In this document: positions 18,821 through 28,533 of the stretch, one piece after another
Layout of the letters: every line of letters begins with the position of its first letter
Numbering within the stretch: the first letter of the stretch is position 1
Source of the DNA: Pseudidiomarina terrestris
GTDB lineage: Bacteria > Pseudomonadota > Gammaproteobacteria > Enterobacterales > Alteromonadaceae
Assembly (NCBI RefSeq): GCF_030466405.1
Contig: NZ_JAGGJF010000001.1
Location: 124,001 to 188,000, forward strand
Direction: 5' to 3'
Length of the DNA stretch: 64,000 bases
Program-made: the position numbers and the translations under genes
Notes under the pieces: generated by a model
Databases searched by the model: none
Seen by the model: only the letters and a program-made list of their open reading frames with translations
Told to the model about the DNA's origin: nothing

Positions 18821-20767
18821 TTAGTCGCGGTTCAAGCGATTGTCTATCAGCGAATCTACCACAGTTGGATCGGCAAGCGTAGACGTATCGCCGAGGTTGT
18901 TAAACTCATTGGCAGCGATCTTACGCAAAATGCGCCGCATGATCTTTCCTGAGCGGGTCTTCGGCAGATCCGGCGCCCAGTGAATGAAGTCAGGCGTAGC
19001 AATCGGGCTGAGCTCTTTCCGTACCCACTCGCGCACTTCTTTGGTTAAATCTTCGCTGATTTCCGTGCCCGACATGGCGATCAGATAGACATAGATGCCC
19101 TGCCCCTTAAGGTCGTGGGGATACCCCACCACGGCAGCTTCTGAAACCGCCGGATGCTCGACCAATACACTTTCAATTTCGGCGGTGCCGAGGCGGTGAC
19201 CGGAAACGTTCAACACATCGTCAACGCGACCGGTGATCCAGTAGTAACCATCCTCGTCACGACGCGCACCATCGCCGGAAAAATAAAGGTTCTTATAGGC
19301 CGAGAAATAGGTTTGTTCAAAGCGCTCGTGATCGCCCCAGAGGGTGCGTGACTGTCCCGGCCAGGAATCCTTAATGACCAGATTGCCATCCACTGCCCCT
19401 TCCATTTCTTTACCATCTGCATCCACCAAGGCCGGCTGCACGCCAAAGAACGGCCGTGTCGCCGAGCCTGGCTTCAGGTCTGTTGCGCCCGGCAGTGGCG
19501 TGATCATAATGCCGCCGGTTTCCGTCTGCCACCAGGTATCCACGATCGGACAGCGACTGTCGCCCATAACCTTGTGATACCACTCCCAGGCTTCCGGGTT
19601 AATCGGCTCGCCCACCGAGCCCAGCGTGCGCAGTGAGGTGCGTTCACTGGTCTCCGCCGCCGCCGTGCCTTTCGCCATCAGCGCGCGGATCGCCGTCGGG
19701 GCCGTATAGAGAATATTAACAGCGTGCTTATCAATGACTTCGCCGATGCGGCCAATGCCCGGATAAGTCGGTAAACCTTCAAAGACCAAAGTGGTGGCGC
19801 CATTGGCCAAAGGGCCATAAACGATGTAAGTATGGCCGGTGATCCAGCCGACATCGGCGGCACACCAGTAGACATCGTCTTCATGGTAATCAAACACATA
19901 TTCGTGGGTCATCGAGGCCCACACCATGTAGCCACCGGTAGTGTGCAGCACACCCTTTGGCTTGCCCGTCGAGCCCGAGGTATAAAGGATAAACAGCGGA
20001 TCTTCAGCATTCATGACTTCCGGCTGGCACTCCGTTGGCACGTCCTTGATCAGTTGCTCCCACCAGCAGTCACGGCTGTCATCAAAACCGACCTCGCCGT
20101 GGGTGACCCTGGCCACTACCACGTGCTCAACCGTTGGGCAGCGGTCGTCTTTGAGGGCTTCGTCGACATTGGCTTTCAACGGCGTCGTTTTGCCGCCACG
20201 GCGGCCTTCATCGGCCGTGATCACCACTTTGACACCGCAGTCATTGACGCGATCAGCGATGGCATTGGGCGAGAACCCACCGAAAATAACCGTATGCACA
20301 GCACCGATGCGGGCACAGGCCAACATTGCGTACGCCGCTTCCGGCACCATCGGCATATAAATAGCGACCCGATCGCCTTTCTCGACACCAAGTTTTTTAA
20401 GGCCGTTGGCAAAGCGTGAAACTTCATCATGCAGCTGCTTGTAGCTGATTTCCTCGCTCACTGAAGGGTCATCCCCTTCCCAGATAATGGCCGTCTTGTC
20501 GCCGCGTTCAGTCAGATGGCGGTCGACGCAGTTGTAGCAAGCATTCAAAGTACCGTCTTCGAACCATTTAATACTGATGTCGCCCGGCGCAAAACTGGTG
20601 TTCTTCACCTTGCGATAGGGGCTGAACCAGCTCAGTCGCTGGCCGTGCTCACGCCAAAAGCTCTCAGGGTCATCAATACTCTGCTGATACATTTCCTGGT
20701 AGCGTTCATTGTCAATATGGGCGCGGTTCTTCGCCTCAGCCGGCACCTTATAAATACTATCCTGCAT
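18821..20767 (-). CDS. acs: Acetyl-CoA synthetase (AMP-forming)
   Basis: The product is 648 residues, the normal Acs length. It converts acetate, ATP and CoA to acetyl-CoA via acetyl-AMP in the cytoplasm. The adenylation P-loop [12 protein letters not shown] is near residue 265, the WWQTETGG motif near 412, and the C-terminal [11 protein letters not shown] contains Lys608, the lysine acetylated in Pat/CobB-regulated enzymes. AGGAGG precedes the start. It is followed by crbR and lies divergent to a porin gene across a 188-bp intergenic region that should contain the CrbR-controlled promoter. Confidence 0.97.
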   Translation of the reverse strand: MQDSIYKVPAEAKNRAHIDNERYQEMYQQSIDDPESFWREHGQRLSWFSPYRKVKNTSFAPGDISIKWFEDGTLNACYNCVDRHLTERGDKTAIIWEGDDPSVSEEISYKQLHDEVSRFANGLKKLGVEKGDRVAIYMPMVPEAAYAMLACARIGAVHTVIFGGFSPNAIADRVNDCGVKVVITADEGRRGGKTTPLKANVDEALKDDRCPTVEHVVVARVTHGEVGFDDSRDCWWEQLIKDVPTECQPEVMNAEDPLFILYTSGSTGKPKGVLHTTGGYMVWASMTHEYVFDYHEDDVYWCAADVGWITGHTYIVYGPLANGATTLVFEGLPTYPGIGRIGEVIDKHAVNILYTAPTAIRALMAKGTAAAETSERTSLRTLGSVGEPINPEAWEWYHKVMGDSRCPIVDTWWQTETGGIMITPLPGATDLKPGSATRPFFGVQPALVDADGKEMEGAVDGNLVIKDSWPGQSRTLWGDHERFEQTYFSAYKNLYFSGDGARRDEDGYYWITGRVDDVLNVSGHRLGTAEIESVLVEHPAVSEAAVVGYPHDLKGQGIYVYLIAMSGTEISEDLTKEVREWVRKELSPIATPDFIHWAPDLPKTRSGKIMRRILRKIAANEFNNLGDTSTLADPTVVDSLIDNRLNRD

Positions 20768-20871
20768 AAAACCTCCTAATCATCGTACGCTTGACAGTCG
20801 TTGTTCGTACGCTGGTGTAGTTTGTACTTTGTAGTGTGTATACCTTCAGTTATTCAGGCGCGAGCGACCAT

Positions 20872-20885
20872 TAGACCATAGTCTA
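20872..20885. promoter_or_regulatory. Dyad TAGAC-N4-GTCTA in the acs/porin intergenic region (candidate operator)
   Basis: A perfect 5-bp inverted repeat with a 4-bp spacer (TAGACCATAGTCTA) lies about 105 bp upstream of acs and 70 bp upstream of the porin ATG. The adjoining CTAGATTG also occurs upstream of the symporter operon. It is a candidate site for CrbR, a LuxR-type regulator. Not proven. Confidence 0.35.
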
Positions 20886-20955
20886 GATTGATTAATTGCT
20901 GCAACCGTTCGATGCTTTTCCACGCAGATAACATCGAATCTACAGGAGCACAGCA

Positions 20956-22116
20956 ATGCTGCAGAAAACACTAACGAAATCGCTGATTGCCAGTGCCGTC
21001 GTGGGCGTTCTCGCCATGGTACCAGCCCACGCAGCTGAACCCGAATGGGACTTCGGCGGCTACATCAAACTTGATGCCTTCGTCTCCGATTATCAGGACG
21101 GACAGGCGCCAACGACCGGTTTCATCGGTCGTCAGTTCTATATTCCCAGTACCACGCCTGTAGGCGGCAATGGCGATGACATGGTCACCGATGTGCATGC
21201 CCGCCAGTCGCGCTTCTTCTTCAATGTCAGTCAGGATCTGGACAACGGTGAAACCATTAAGGCGCGCATTGAGCTCGACTTTATGACCGTACCCGTTGGC
21301 GATGAACGCATCACCAACTCCTATGCTCCGCGCTTGCGCCAGGCCTATTTCACCTACAGCAACTGGTTGGTCGGTCAAGCTTGGTCGAACTTTCAAAATT
21401 TAGCAATCCTGCCTGAGTCCGTCGACTTTATCGGTGCCACAGACGGCATTATTTTCATGCGCCAGCCACAGGTTCGCTACACCCAGGGCGGCTTCAGTGT
21501 CTCGCTGGAAAATCCGGAAACCACAGTAACACCCTACGGCGGTGGGGGTCGTATAACCTCAAGCGATGGGGTGCTACCTGATTTCACTGCCAAGTATGTC
21601 GGTACCTCCGGCGATTTCAGCTACAGTATCGCCGGTCTGGTCCGTCAGCTTACCCATGATGTTGGTGGCGACGGCAATGATGAAACGGTGTCAGGCTATG
21701 GTGTTTCGGTAGGCGCCAAATGGCAGCTTGGCCAACATGATCTTCGCGCTTCTGTGCAGACCGGTTCAGGCCTGGGCCGTTACCTTGGACTCAACCTGTT
21801 CAATGGTGCCGTTATCGACGCCAGTGGTGACCTAGAAAGCATTGATTCCAGTGGTGTCACGCTTGCCTATCGCCATGTCTGGAACGACACCACACGAACA
21901 AATCTGGTGTTCAGTCGGGGTTGGGCCGACCATGCTGTGAATTTGACCGGCAATGCCGTGACCGAGTACACCCAGCGCATTGGCGCGAACCTGATGTATT
22001 CGCCCGTGAAAAATGCCACCTTCGGTGCAGAGTTGTCACGCGCGACCCGGGAAACTGAGGCCGGAACTGACGGCGATATGTCGCGCTTGCAGTTCATGGC
22101 CATGTACAGTTTCTGA
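20956..22116 (+). CDS. DcaP-like outer-membrane porin
   Basis: The product is 386 residues. A signal peptide (about 1-26, cleavage after PAHA) is followed by a beta-barrel with an early GGYIKLDAF strand, HARQSRFFFNV, RLRQAYFTY and GQAWSNF motifs, and a terminal Phe (FMAMYSF). These fit the DcaP/DUF3138-like trimeric porins, which pass small anionic carboxylates. The ribosome site ACAGGAG is well placed. It is divergent from acs and shares its regulatory region, so carboxylate (acetate) entry across the outer membrane is a reasonable inference. Its 3' end is 12 bp from the convergent GGDEF/EAL gene. Confidence 0.85.
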   Translation: MLQKTLTKSLIASAVVGVLAMVPAHAAEPEWDFGGYIKLDAFVSDYQDGQAPTTGFIGRQFYIPSTTPVGGNGDDMVTDVHARQSRFFFNVSQDLDNGETIKARIELDFMTVPVGDERITNSYAPRLRQAYFTYSNWLVGQAWSNFQNLAILPESVDFIGATDGIIFMRQPQVRYTQGGFSVSLENPETTVTPYGGGGRITSSDGVLPDFTAKYVGTSGDFSYSIAGLVRQLTHDVGGDGNDETVSGYGVSVGAKWQLGQHDLRASVQTGSGLGRYLGLNLFNGAVIDASGDLESIDSSGVTLAYRHVWNDTTRTNLVFSRGWADHAVNLTGNAVTEYTQRIGANLMYSPVKNATFGAELSRATRETEAGTDGDMSRLQFMAMYSF

Positions 22117-22128
22117 GTCAGTTAGCCG

Positions 22129-24861
22129 CTAAAGGTTTTCCAGCGGGATGGGGCGGCCGAAGTAGTAGCCTTGCATGTAGTTACAGCCCAGATCCGTGAC
22201 AAATTCGGCTTGTTGCGGAGTTTCAATGCCCTCAGCCAGGACTGCAAAGTCCAGGCTCTGGGCAATTTTTATAACACTATCGATAAGCACCCGATCACTC
22301 TTGTGATGGCGGATACCGGCAATAAAGCTACGGTCGATTTTGACCGTATCAATAGGGAGTCGTTTCAGGTAGCTCAGACTTGAGAAGCCGGTGCCAAAAT
22401 CATCCAGCGCAATGGTTAACCCATGCTTACGCAGCTCATCCAGGCGCTGGATCGCGTATTGCGTGCCTTCCAGTAGAATCGACTCGGTCAGTTCCAGTTC
22501 CAGCCAGTTCGCCCGGCAGCCGGTTTCAGCGAGTGTGTGCAGCACAAAATCGACAAAATTGGCGCGATTAAAATGTAAAGCAGAGACGTTAACCGACATC
22601 CGTAACGAGCGCTCCCGCTGCTGCAGCCGCACCGCATCTTCGCAGGCGCGACGGAAAACCCATTCACTTAGCGGCACAATCTGGCCAGTCATTTCCGCGA
22701 GCGGAATAAACTCACTGGGCGGAATATAGCTGCCGTCTTCCTGCTGCCAGCGCAACAGCGCCTCCACCTGCACCGCGCGCTGATCGTTACAGCGCACAAT
22801 CGGTTGGTAATGCAGTTGCAGCTCATTGTTTTCGATGGCTTCCTGTAAGTTACTGCGCATAGACGTCGTCGATAACAAGCGCTGCGCCATGCTCTTGTCG
22901 TATTCCTGAACATGGTTGTAGCCATAACGCTTGGCCTGGTGCATGGCCATATCCGCACGCTGTATGAGTTCCAATGGCGTGCGCACGTCGCCGGTCTGAT
23001 GCGCCACACCAACACTGGCGGTCAGGTAAATTTTATGTTCTTCGATCCGGTAGGGTTGCGCCACTGTCGTCATGATTTCCTGCGCCAGGCTACTCACCCG
23101 GTCCGGGAAATTCACCGCACCATGCAGCACCATAATAAACTCGTCACTGGCAAAGCGCGCTAATTCGCTACGCCGCGGTTGCTGCTCCTGCAGGCGCTCG
23201 GCCAATTGCATCAGGATAGCATCGCCAATGTGTAAGCCCAGACTGTCATTGATCAAAGTAAAGCCGTCCAGATCGATAAATAATACCGTCACATCCTGGC
23301 TTTCATGAAAATGCTTGCCGATATACTCTTCGATGCTGCTGCGGTTCATTAATCCCGTTAACCCATCATGGCGGGCCTGGTAAAACAACTGCTTACCCTG
23401 CACCTCAAGGGTGACGTTGCGCTCCACCGCCAAGACCACTAACAACACCAGACCTATGCCGCCAACCACGATCAGCATCTGCAGATTCGACGTTTCCTGC
23501 AGGTTATCCAGTTGGTACAAATAGGCCATCACCGGAACATCCTGGGTGTGGTATAAATTGACGTTGCTGGTATCCAGCAAAATCGCGGTATCTTCCAGAT
23601 AGTTGCGGGTGACCGGGCTCACCCAGAAACCGGAACGATCCATCCACATACCCGGCAGCACTTCATCGTAGGTTTCGATATCCGTATCCAGGGTATTCAT
23701 CATGGCCGAGTCCAGCATCGCGCGCGCATCCAGCACCGCCAAAAGGCGATAAACCCCTGAGTCTTCGACGCCTTCTTCCTCAACAAAATCAACGGGCACA
23801 CGAACGATGATTTTTGCGCTTAAATCTTCGGTGGCAAACAGCGGCAGCAAAATATCAGTCGTCTGGTCTTCCTCCGCCAGTGCGTTAAGTACCACAGGAT
23901 CCGACATCACTTCCTCAAGATAACTGGACCGCGACGGTTTCAATCGCTCAAACACGACTTGTTCGTCAGGCGAGACCAGTAATAAAGCTTCAAGGAAATC
24001 GATGTGCTGCAAATAAGCATTCAGATCCACTTCCATCAGACGCGAGTGGACATTATAGGGATAGAGCTGCCAGCGTTCAGCCAGTCGCTCAAACAACTTG
24101 ACCGTGGTCTCGCCTATCGCTGCGCGGCTATCCCGCAGTTGCTTGATAGAACGGTCACCCTCGGCTTTCAAATCTGACATTTCCGTGTGAAACATGCCCA
24201 CGCCGAACACCAGAACCAGGAAAATCGCTAACGAAGCAAAGTTTGAGGATGAACTGGATAGCCGCGGTAACGGCCGCCGCCCGCGATAATGGGTGCTATA
24301 CACCGCCACCCCGGCAAGGATGCCAGTCACACATATCACTAAGCTACCGGTCGGGTGCTTCGCCAATAAGGGAGACTTTAAAAACAGGTGCAGCATGAGA
24401 AAGGCTACCGAGAAAGCAGCTAAACCTAACGCATACGCCGCATTTAACTTAATAAACTCTTGCTGCCACTGCTTGCGCTGTTCGGTACCTGAAAACACCG
24501 GCACCAAACTGATCGCCATAGGTAAAAAGGCAAGATAAACGAGGGTAGGAATTTGCGCATCAAAACGATCGAAGAGACTACCGATCAAGCCATCGACCAC
24601 AGCTAAAATTGCAACACAGGCAAGCGCGGACGACAGCCATCTATAGCTTTTCCGCTCACGCCGGTAACAGCGCAATAGCACACTGCCACCAAAGGCAATC
24701 ATCATCACTTGGAAGGATGAGCTGATGGAGTGATAAAGTAATTGTTGTGTCGGTTCGAGCAGGCGATACCCGAAAATTAGTAACCCAGCAAAAAATAGTG
24801 CTGTTGCCGTTACTAACTGTAAAACTGCTCTAGCCTGCAAATCCGTATTTATTATTTTCAT
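22129..24861 (-). CDS. Membrane GGDEF/EAL cyclic-di-GMP signalling protein, probably a phosphodiesterase
   Basis: The product is 910 residues. About six membrane helices occupy the first 200 residues; a seventh helix near 215-232 and another near 455-475 bracket a roughly 220-residue periplasmic sensor region. A GGDEF domain (about 490-645) has the signature degenerated to ASDEF, which argues against cyclase activity. A C-terminal EAL domain (about 660-905) keeps EALLRW, the DDFGTGFSS and KIDRSFI motifs, so cyclic-di-GMP hydrolysis is likely. No operon partner is seen: csrA and a small unknown gene lie upstream. The ligand of the sensor region is unknown. Confidence 0.9.
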   Translation of the reverse strand: MKIINTDLQARAVLQLVTATALFFAGLLIFGYRLLEPTQQLLYHSISSSFQVMMIAFGGSVLLRCYRRERKSYRWLSSALACVAILAVVDGLIGSLFDRFDAQIPTLVYLAFLPMAISLVPVFSGTEQRKQWQQEFIKLNAAYALGLAAFSVAFLMLHLFLKSPLLAKHPTGSLVICVTGILAGVAVYSTHYRGRRPLPRLSSSSSNFASLAIFLVLVFGVGMFHTEMSDLKAEGDRSIKQLRDSRAAIGETTVKLFERLAERWQLYPYNVHSRLMEVDLNAYLQHIDFLEALLLVSPDEQVVFERLKPSRSSYLEEVMSDPVVLNALAEEDQTTDILLPLFATEDLSAKIIVRVPVDFVEEEGVEDSGVYRLLAVLDARAMLDSAMMNTLDTDIETYDEVLPGMWMDRSGFWVSPVTRNYLEDTAILLDTSNVNLYHTQDVPVMAYLYQLDNLQETSNLQMLIVVGGIGLVLLVVLAVERNVTLEVQGKQLFYQARHDGLTGLMNRSSIEEYIGKHFHESQDVTVLFIDLDGFTLINDSLGLHIGDAILMQLAERLQEQQPRRSELARFASDEFIMVLHGAVNFPDRVSSLAQEIMTTVAQPYRIEEHKIYLTASVGVAHQTGDVRTPLELIQRADMAMHQAKRYGYNHVQEYDKSMAQRLLSTTSMRSNLQEAIENNELQLHYQPIVRCNDQRAVQVEALLRWQQEDGSYIPPSEFIPLAEMTGQIVPLSEWVFRRACEDAVRLQQRERSLRMSVNVSALHFNRANFVDFVLHTLAETGCRANWLELELTESILLEGTQYAIQRLDELRKHGLTIALDDFGTGFSSLSYLKRLPIDTVKIDRSFIAGIRHHKSDRVLIDSVIKIAQSLDFAVLAEGIETPQQAEFVTDLGCNYMQGYYFGRPIPLENL

Positions 24862-24933
24862 CGGCCAGCTGTCTATACGTTTACGCGCACGTCACATCAT
24901 ATAAACACACTTTTTTAAACTTGGGTAGGGCTT

Positions 24934-25173
24934 TTAATTGACCCGAAACGTCAACCAAATCAGCTTCAAGCGACTAAGATTTCGCTCAAGATGCCACTCA
25001 CGCCCATTGCGGTCGGTCACCACAGCGTGGGTGAGTCCAGGGTTTCTATGGAATTCATTACGTACGGTATGCAATATTTTCGCGGTGGATTCCGTCGCAT
25101 GCTGAGAGTAGTTCATGATAGCTTCGCTACCTCGGTACAGAGCCACTTTCCTTAGTTTACGAGTCTTACTCAC
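24934..25173 (-). CDS. Small basic protein of unknown function
   Basis: The product is about 79 residues from GTG at 25173, preferred because AAAGGA lies about nine bases upstream; an ATG at 25182 overlaps that ribosome site. The protein is basic, has no signal peptide or membrane helix, and contains a compact region (AKILHTVRNEFHRNPGLT then VVTDRNGREWHLERNL) that looks like a small alpha/beta fold. I do not recognise the family. The gene stands alone between the c-di-GMP gene and csrA. The coding call rests on the ribosome site, the amino-acid composition and the lack of any competing gene. Confidence 0.5.
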   Translation of the reverse strand: MSKTRKLRKVALYRGSEAIMNYSQHATESTAKILHTVRNEFHRNPGLTHAVVTDRNGREWHLERNLSRLKLIWLTFRVN

Positions 25174-25494
25174 TGATCGCATCCTTTCATTTGTTGTACG
25201 CTATCGCAGCGAAAAAACAGGGCGAAAGCTTACAATGTAAAGTCGTATATTACTAGAATAATTTGTAAATATAATGCTATCGAAATCAGACTGGAGTTGT
25301 GCGTTTTTACCATTTCTCAGCTTTGCCGCCAATATGATCTTCGGCAGATAGGGGCTTCGGTCATTGTTCAGATAAGAACCTGTATAAATGCAAAAAAAAG
25401 GCTCGAAACCTCACATGAAAATCATTTATACTTCACAATACTAAAACATTCGAAACACTCGGAATAATAAGAATAAACAAGGGATATCAACATC
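25174..25494. other. Intergenic region upstream of csrA
   Basis: This is about 320 bp, AT-rich, with no ORF of note and no clear hairpin terminator. It presumably carries the promoters of csrA and of the divergent small gene. I see no further structure in it. Confidence 0.4.
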
Positions 25495-25686
25495 ATGCTC
25501 ATCTTGAGTCGGAAGGCAGGGGAATCATTAAAAATCGGCGACAATGTCACTATCACCATCGCCGAAGTCCGCGGTTCGCAGGTCAGAATACAAATCGATG
25601 CACCACGTGACGTCGCAGTGCATCGCGAAGAAGTGTATTACCGGATTCAGCAGGAACTTGCTGCACAGAACAACACTTCGAACTGA
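25495..25686 (+). CDS. csrA: Carbon storage regulator CsrA
   Basis: The product is 63 residues and matches CsrA/RsmA from end to end: [16 protein letters not shown], then [13 protein letters not shown] and VHREEVY. It is a small dimeric RNA-binding protein that represses or stabilises mRNAs with GGA loops. The key RNA-contact residues Leu4 and Arg44 (in VHREE) are present. AAGGGA lies about ten bases before the start. Its last 40 bp overlap the convergent end of gabT, which is unusual for csrA and leaves no room for an own terminator. Confidence 0.97.
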   Translation: MLILSRKAGESLKIGDNVTITIAEVRGSQVRIQIDAPRDVAVHREEVYYRIQQELAAQNNTSN

Positions 25687-26930
25687 TCCAGCGCTTCATT
25701 AAGCACGGATTCTTCAATGGTCAAGGCTGGCAAAAAACGGATGACATTGCCGTAGTAGCCGCAGGCCAGAAGAATAAGACCGTGCTCGGGCGCCAGTTTT
25801 ATGATGCGCTGAGTGAGTCCGGTATCCGGCTGCTCCGGATCGCCTTCGTGAACCAGTTCAATAGCTACCATTGCCCCCGTCTGCCGCACTTCTAAGATAC
25901 TTTCCGGATACTCTTTTTGTAACGCGCCCAAGCGCTGGTTAAATAGGGCGCCAATATGAGTTGCGCGCTGACAAAGGTCTTCTTGCACAATCACCTCAAG
26001 CACCGCCAACGCCGCCGCGCAGGCGACGGGCGAACCGCCATAAGTCCCGCCCAATCCGCCAGGCAAAGGCGCGTCCATGAGTTCAGCTTTGCCAACCACC
26101 GCTGCCAGCGGCAAGCCGCCAGCAATGCCCTTGGCCATGGTGATCAAGTCCGGCTCTACATCACTGTGTTCACAGCAGAACAACTTACCGGTGCGAGCAA
26201 AACCTGTTTGGATTTCGTCGGCGATCAGTACAATACCTGTGTCGTCACAAAGTTTCCGGAGGGCCTGCATAAAGCTCGCAGGAGCCGGATAAAAGCCGCC
26301 CTCGCCCTGCACCGGCTCAATGATGATCGCCGCCACATCACTCGGCGCGATGGCAGCCTTAAAAATATGCTGCAGCCCTTTTAATGCATCTTCCTCACTG
26401 ACGCCATGAGCCGCTACCGGAAACGGTGCGTGGTAGATGTCAGCAGGGAAAGGTCCAAACAGATGCTTGTAAGGTGCGACTTTACCGGTCAGACCCATGG
26501 TCATATTGGTGCGCCCGTGAAAACCGCCGGTAAAGGCAATGACACCACGCCGGCCCGTTGCAGCGCGGGCGATTTTTACACAGTTCTCGACGGCTTCCGC
26601 ACCTGTGGTGACAAACATGGCTTTCTTCACCGAAGGCCCGGGCGCTAAGCGCGTCAGCTTCTCCGCCAGTTCAACGGCTACTTCATAGGGATTGATCATC
26701 ACACAGCTATGCGAGAACTGTTCCAACTGCTGCTGCGCCGCCTTAACCACTTGAGGATGCGAATGACCGGTATTGCAGACCGCGATACCTGTGCCAAGAT
26801 CGATATATCTGTTGCCTTCCACATCCCAGACTTCAGCGTTTTTCGCCTTCGTCACATACACGGGGTACACATTGCCCTGACCACGGGCAAAAGCAGCGAG
26901 TTTGCGTTGTTGTAATTCCTGATTCGTCAT
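25647..26930 (-). CDS. gabT: 4-aminobutyrate aminotransferase
   Basis: The product is 427 residues, a class-III PLP aminotransferase that transfers the amino group of GABA to 2-oxoglutarate, giving succinate semialdehyde and glutamate. Visible motifs are [14 protein letters not shown], the PLP-region [14 protein letters not shown], and the Schiff-base lysine in [15 protein letters not shown] (near 267). The start overlaps the gabD stop by 4 bp (ATGA), so the order is gabD-gabT in one operon. The 3' end overlaps csrA by 40 bp in the opposite direction. Confidence 0.95.
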   Translation of the reverse strand: MTNQELQQRKLAAFARGQGNVYPVYVTKAKNAEVWDVEGNRYIDLGTGIAVCNTGHSHPQVVKAAQQQLEQFSHSCVMINPYEVAVELAEKLTRLAPGPSVKKAMFVTTGAEAVENCVKIARAATGRRGVIAFTGGFHGRTNMTMGLTGKVAPYKHLFGPFPADIYHAPFPVAAHGVSEEDALKGLQHIFKAAIAPSDVAAIIIEPVQGEGGFYPAPASFMQALRKLCDDTGIVLIADEIQTGFARTGKLFCCEHSDVEPDLITMAKGIAGGLPLAAVVGKAELMDAPLPGGLGGTYGGSPVACAAALAVLEVIVQEDLCQRATHIGALFNQRLGALQKEYPESILEVRQTGAMVAIELVHEGDPEQPDTGLTQRIIKLAPEHGLILLACGYYGNVIRFLPALTIEESVLNEALDQFEVLFCAASSC

Positions 26931-28408
26931 TGTCCACCTACACTTAAATACTTAATTGAAAGATAATCATCCAGCCCGTACTGCGAGCCTTCCCGGCCAT
27001 AGCCACTTTGCTTAATTCCACCGAAAGGCGCGGCAGCATTGGAGATCGCCGCATCATTCATGCCGACCATGCCAAACTTAAGCGCTTTCGCCACCCGCCA
27101 CAGCCGCCCGTGATCACGACTGTAGACATAGCTGGCCAGGCCAAACTCCGTATCATTTGCCAGCGCAATCGCCTGTCGCTCATCACTAAAGCGCAACAAC
27201 GGCGCCACCGGCCCAAAAATCTCCTCGCGCGCAATCGCCATCTCCGCCGTCACCCCCGTCAACACCACCCCCCCAAACCACGAAGAAAGGGCAGCCCTCC
27301 CCTTTTGTTCAGAGGGAGGGCTGCCCTTTCTTACAATGGTGGCGCCGGCGGCGACTGCGTTGTCGACGAGGGTGGCGACTTTGGCGGCGGCCTGGGGGTG
27401 AATGAGCGGTCCAAGTTCGAGTTGCTCGACCTGCTCCGCAAGGCGCTCAGCAAACTCGTCGTAGATGCTGTCGTGTACCAGAATACGATTAGCGCAGACG
27501 CAGGTTTGCCCAGCGTTGCGGAATTTCGCCAGCAGCACGCCTGCAATGGCGGCCTCAATATCAGCATCCTCAAACACTAGAAAAGGCGCGTTGCCGCCCA
27601 GCTCCAGTGATAACCGCTTCACCGTGCCACTGCACTGCGCAGCGAGCATCCGGCCAACTTTGGTTGAGCCGGTGAAAGTAAACTTTGCGACAGCGGGGTG
27701 TTGCGTCAGTACCTCACCAATCCCCTTCGCGTCGGTACCAACGATTAAGGCAAAGGCGGCGGCAGGAACTCCCGCGCGAATCGCCAATTGCTGCAATGCC
27801 AGAGCCGATAACGGCGTTTCCGCAGCCGGCTTTGCGACGATTGCACAGCCAGCAGCCAGCGCCGCAGCAGCCTTTCTCGCCAGCATCGCATTAGGAAAAT
27901 TCCAGGGCGTAATCGCAGCCACAACTCCCACCGGCTCTTTCACCACCACGATGTCCTTCGCCGGATTAGGCCCCGGAATCGTGGAGCCATACACACGCAC
28001 CGCCTCTTCTGCGAACCATTCAATATACGACGCACCATAGCCAATCTCGCCCTCTGCCTCGGCCATTGGCTTGCCCTGCTCCAAATGCAAAAGCTCCGCC
28101 AACACCTGCTTGTTCTGCATCAGTAGATCCGCCCACCGCCGCAAAATTCCCGCCCGCTCCCGCGCCGACCGTGCAGCCCACTTCTGCTGGCCATCCAGCG
28201 CCTGCGTTACAGCAATTTTGGCGTGCTCCGCTGACTGCTCACGTAACCAGGCGAAGCTGGACTGGTCCGCGGGATTTACCACCGCAAAATAGCTGGTGGC
28301 CTGCGCTCCGGCTGGCGGCTGCTCAGTGCGCACGGTCGCTGGTAACAGGTTATCGGCAATGACCTGCGCGACGCGGGCGGCTGCAGGTGTTGGCGGGTTA
28401 GATGTCAT
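26927..28408 (-). CDS. gabD: Succinate-semialdehyde dehydrogenase with a REP-derived segment
   Basis: The product is 493 residues of the aldehyde dehydrogenase family, oxidising succinate semialdehyde to succinate with NAD(P). The NAD-binding region ([22 protein letters not shown]), the catalytic Glu in LELGGNAPF and the catalytic Cys in GQTCVCANR are intact. Residues about 359-376 ([18 protein letters not shown]) come from an in-frame repeat pair and replace the usual GGxxxxGGxFFEPT loop before VLTGVT. A second oddity is a shortened region before GPLIHP, about a dozen residues fewer than typical GabD. The enzyme is probably still active, since both changes are in surface loops, but this is inference. 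Confidence 0.92.
   Translation of the reverse strand: MTSNPPTPAAARVAQVIADNLLPATVRTEQPPAGAQATSYFAVVNPADQSSFAWLREQSAEHAKIAVTQALDGQQKWAARSARERAGILRRWADLLMQNKQVLAELLHLEQGKPMAEAEGEIGYGASYIEWFAEEAVRVYGSTIPGPNPAKDIVVVKEPVGVVAAITPWNFPNAMLARKAAAALAAGCAIVAKPAAETPLSALALQQLAIRAGVPAAAFALIVGTDAKGIGEVLTQHPAVAKFTFTGSTKVGRMLAAQCSGTVKRLSLELGGNAPFLVFEDADIEAAIAGVLLAKFRNAGQTCVCANRILVHDSIYDEFAERLAEQVEQLELGPLIHPQAAAKVATLVDNAVAAGATIVRKGSPPSEQKGRAALSSWFGGVVLTGVTAEMAIAREEIFGPVAPLLRFSDERQAIALANDTEFGLASYVYSRDHGRLWRVAKALKFGMVGMNDAAISNAAAPFGGIKQSGYGREGSQYGLDDYLSIKYLSVGGQ
27283..27332. repeat. REP-like core pair inside gabD
   Basis: GGGCAGCCC at 27289-27297 and GGGCTGCCC at 27318-27326 are 29 bp apart in opposite orientation, with outer ends AAGAAAGGGC and GCCCTTTCTT that are reverse complements. 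The element is in frame with gabD. Confidence 0.92.
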
Positions 28409-28533
28409 CGTTGGTCCCTCAGTTGTAATTGGCTCGAAACATGTGAGGCTATTGCAGCACGGAAAATTACCCTTTTAAATTTCAACCTATCAATTTATAG
28501 TTTGAAAAAAGTCAAACAAAGTAGAGGCTCAAA

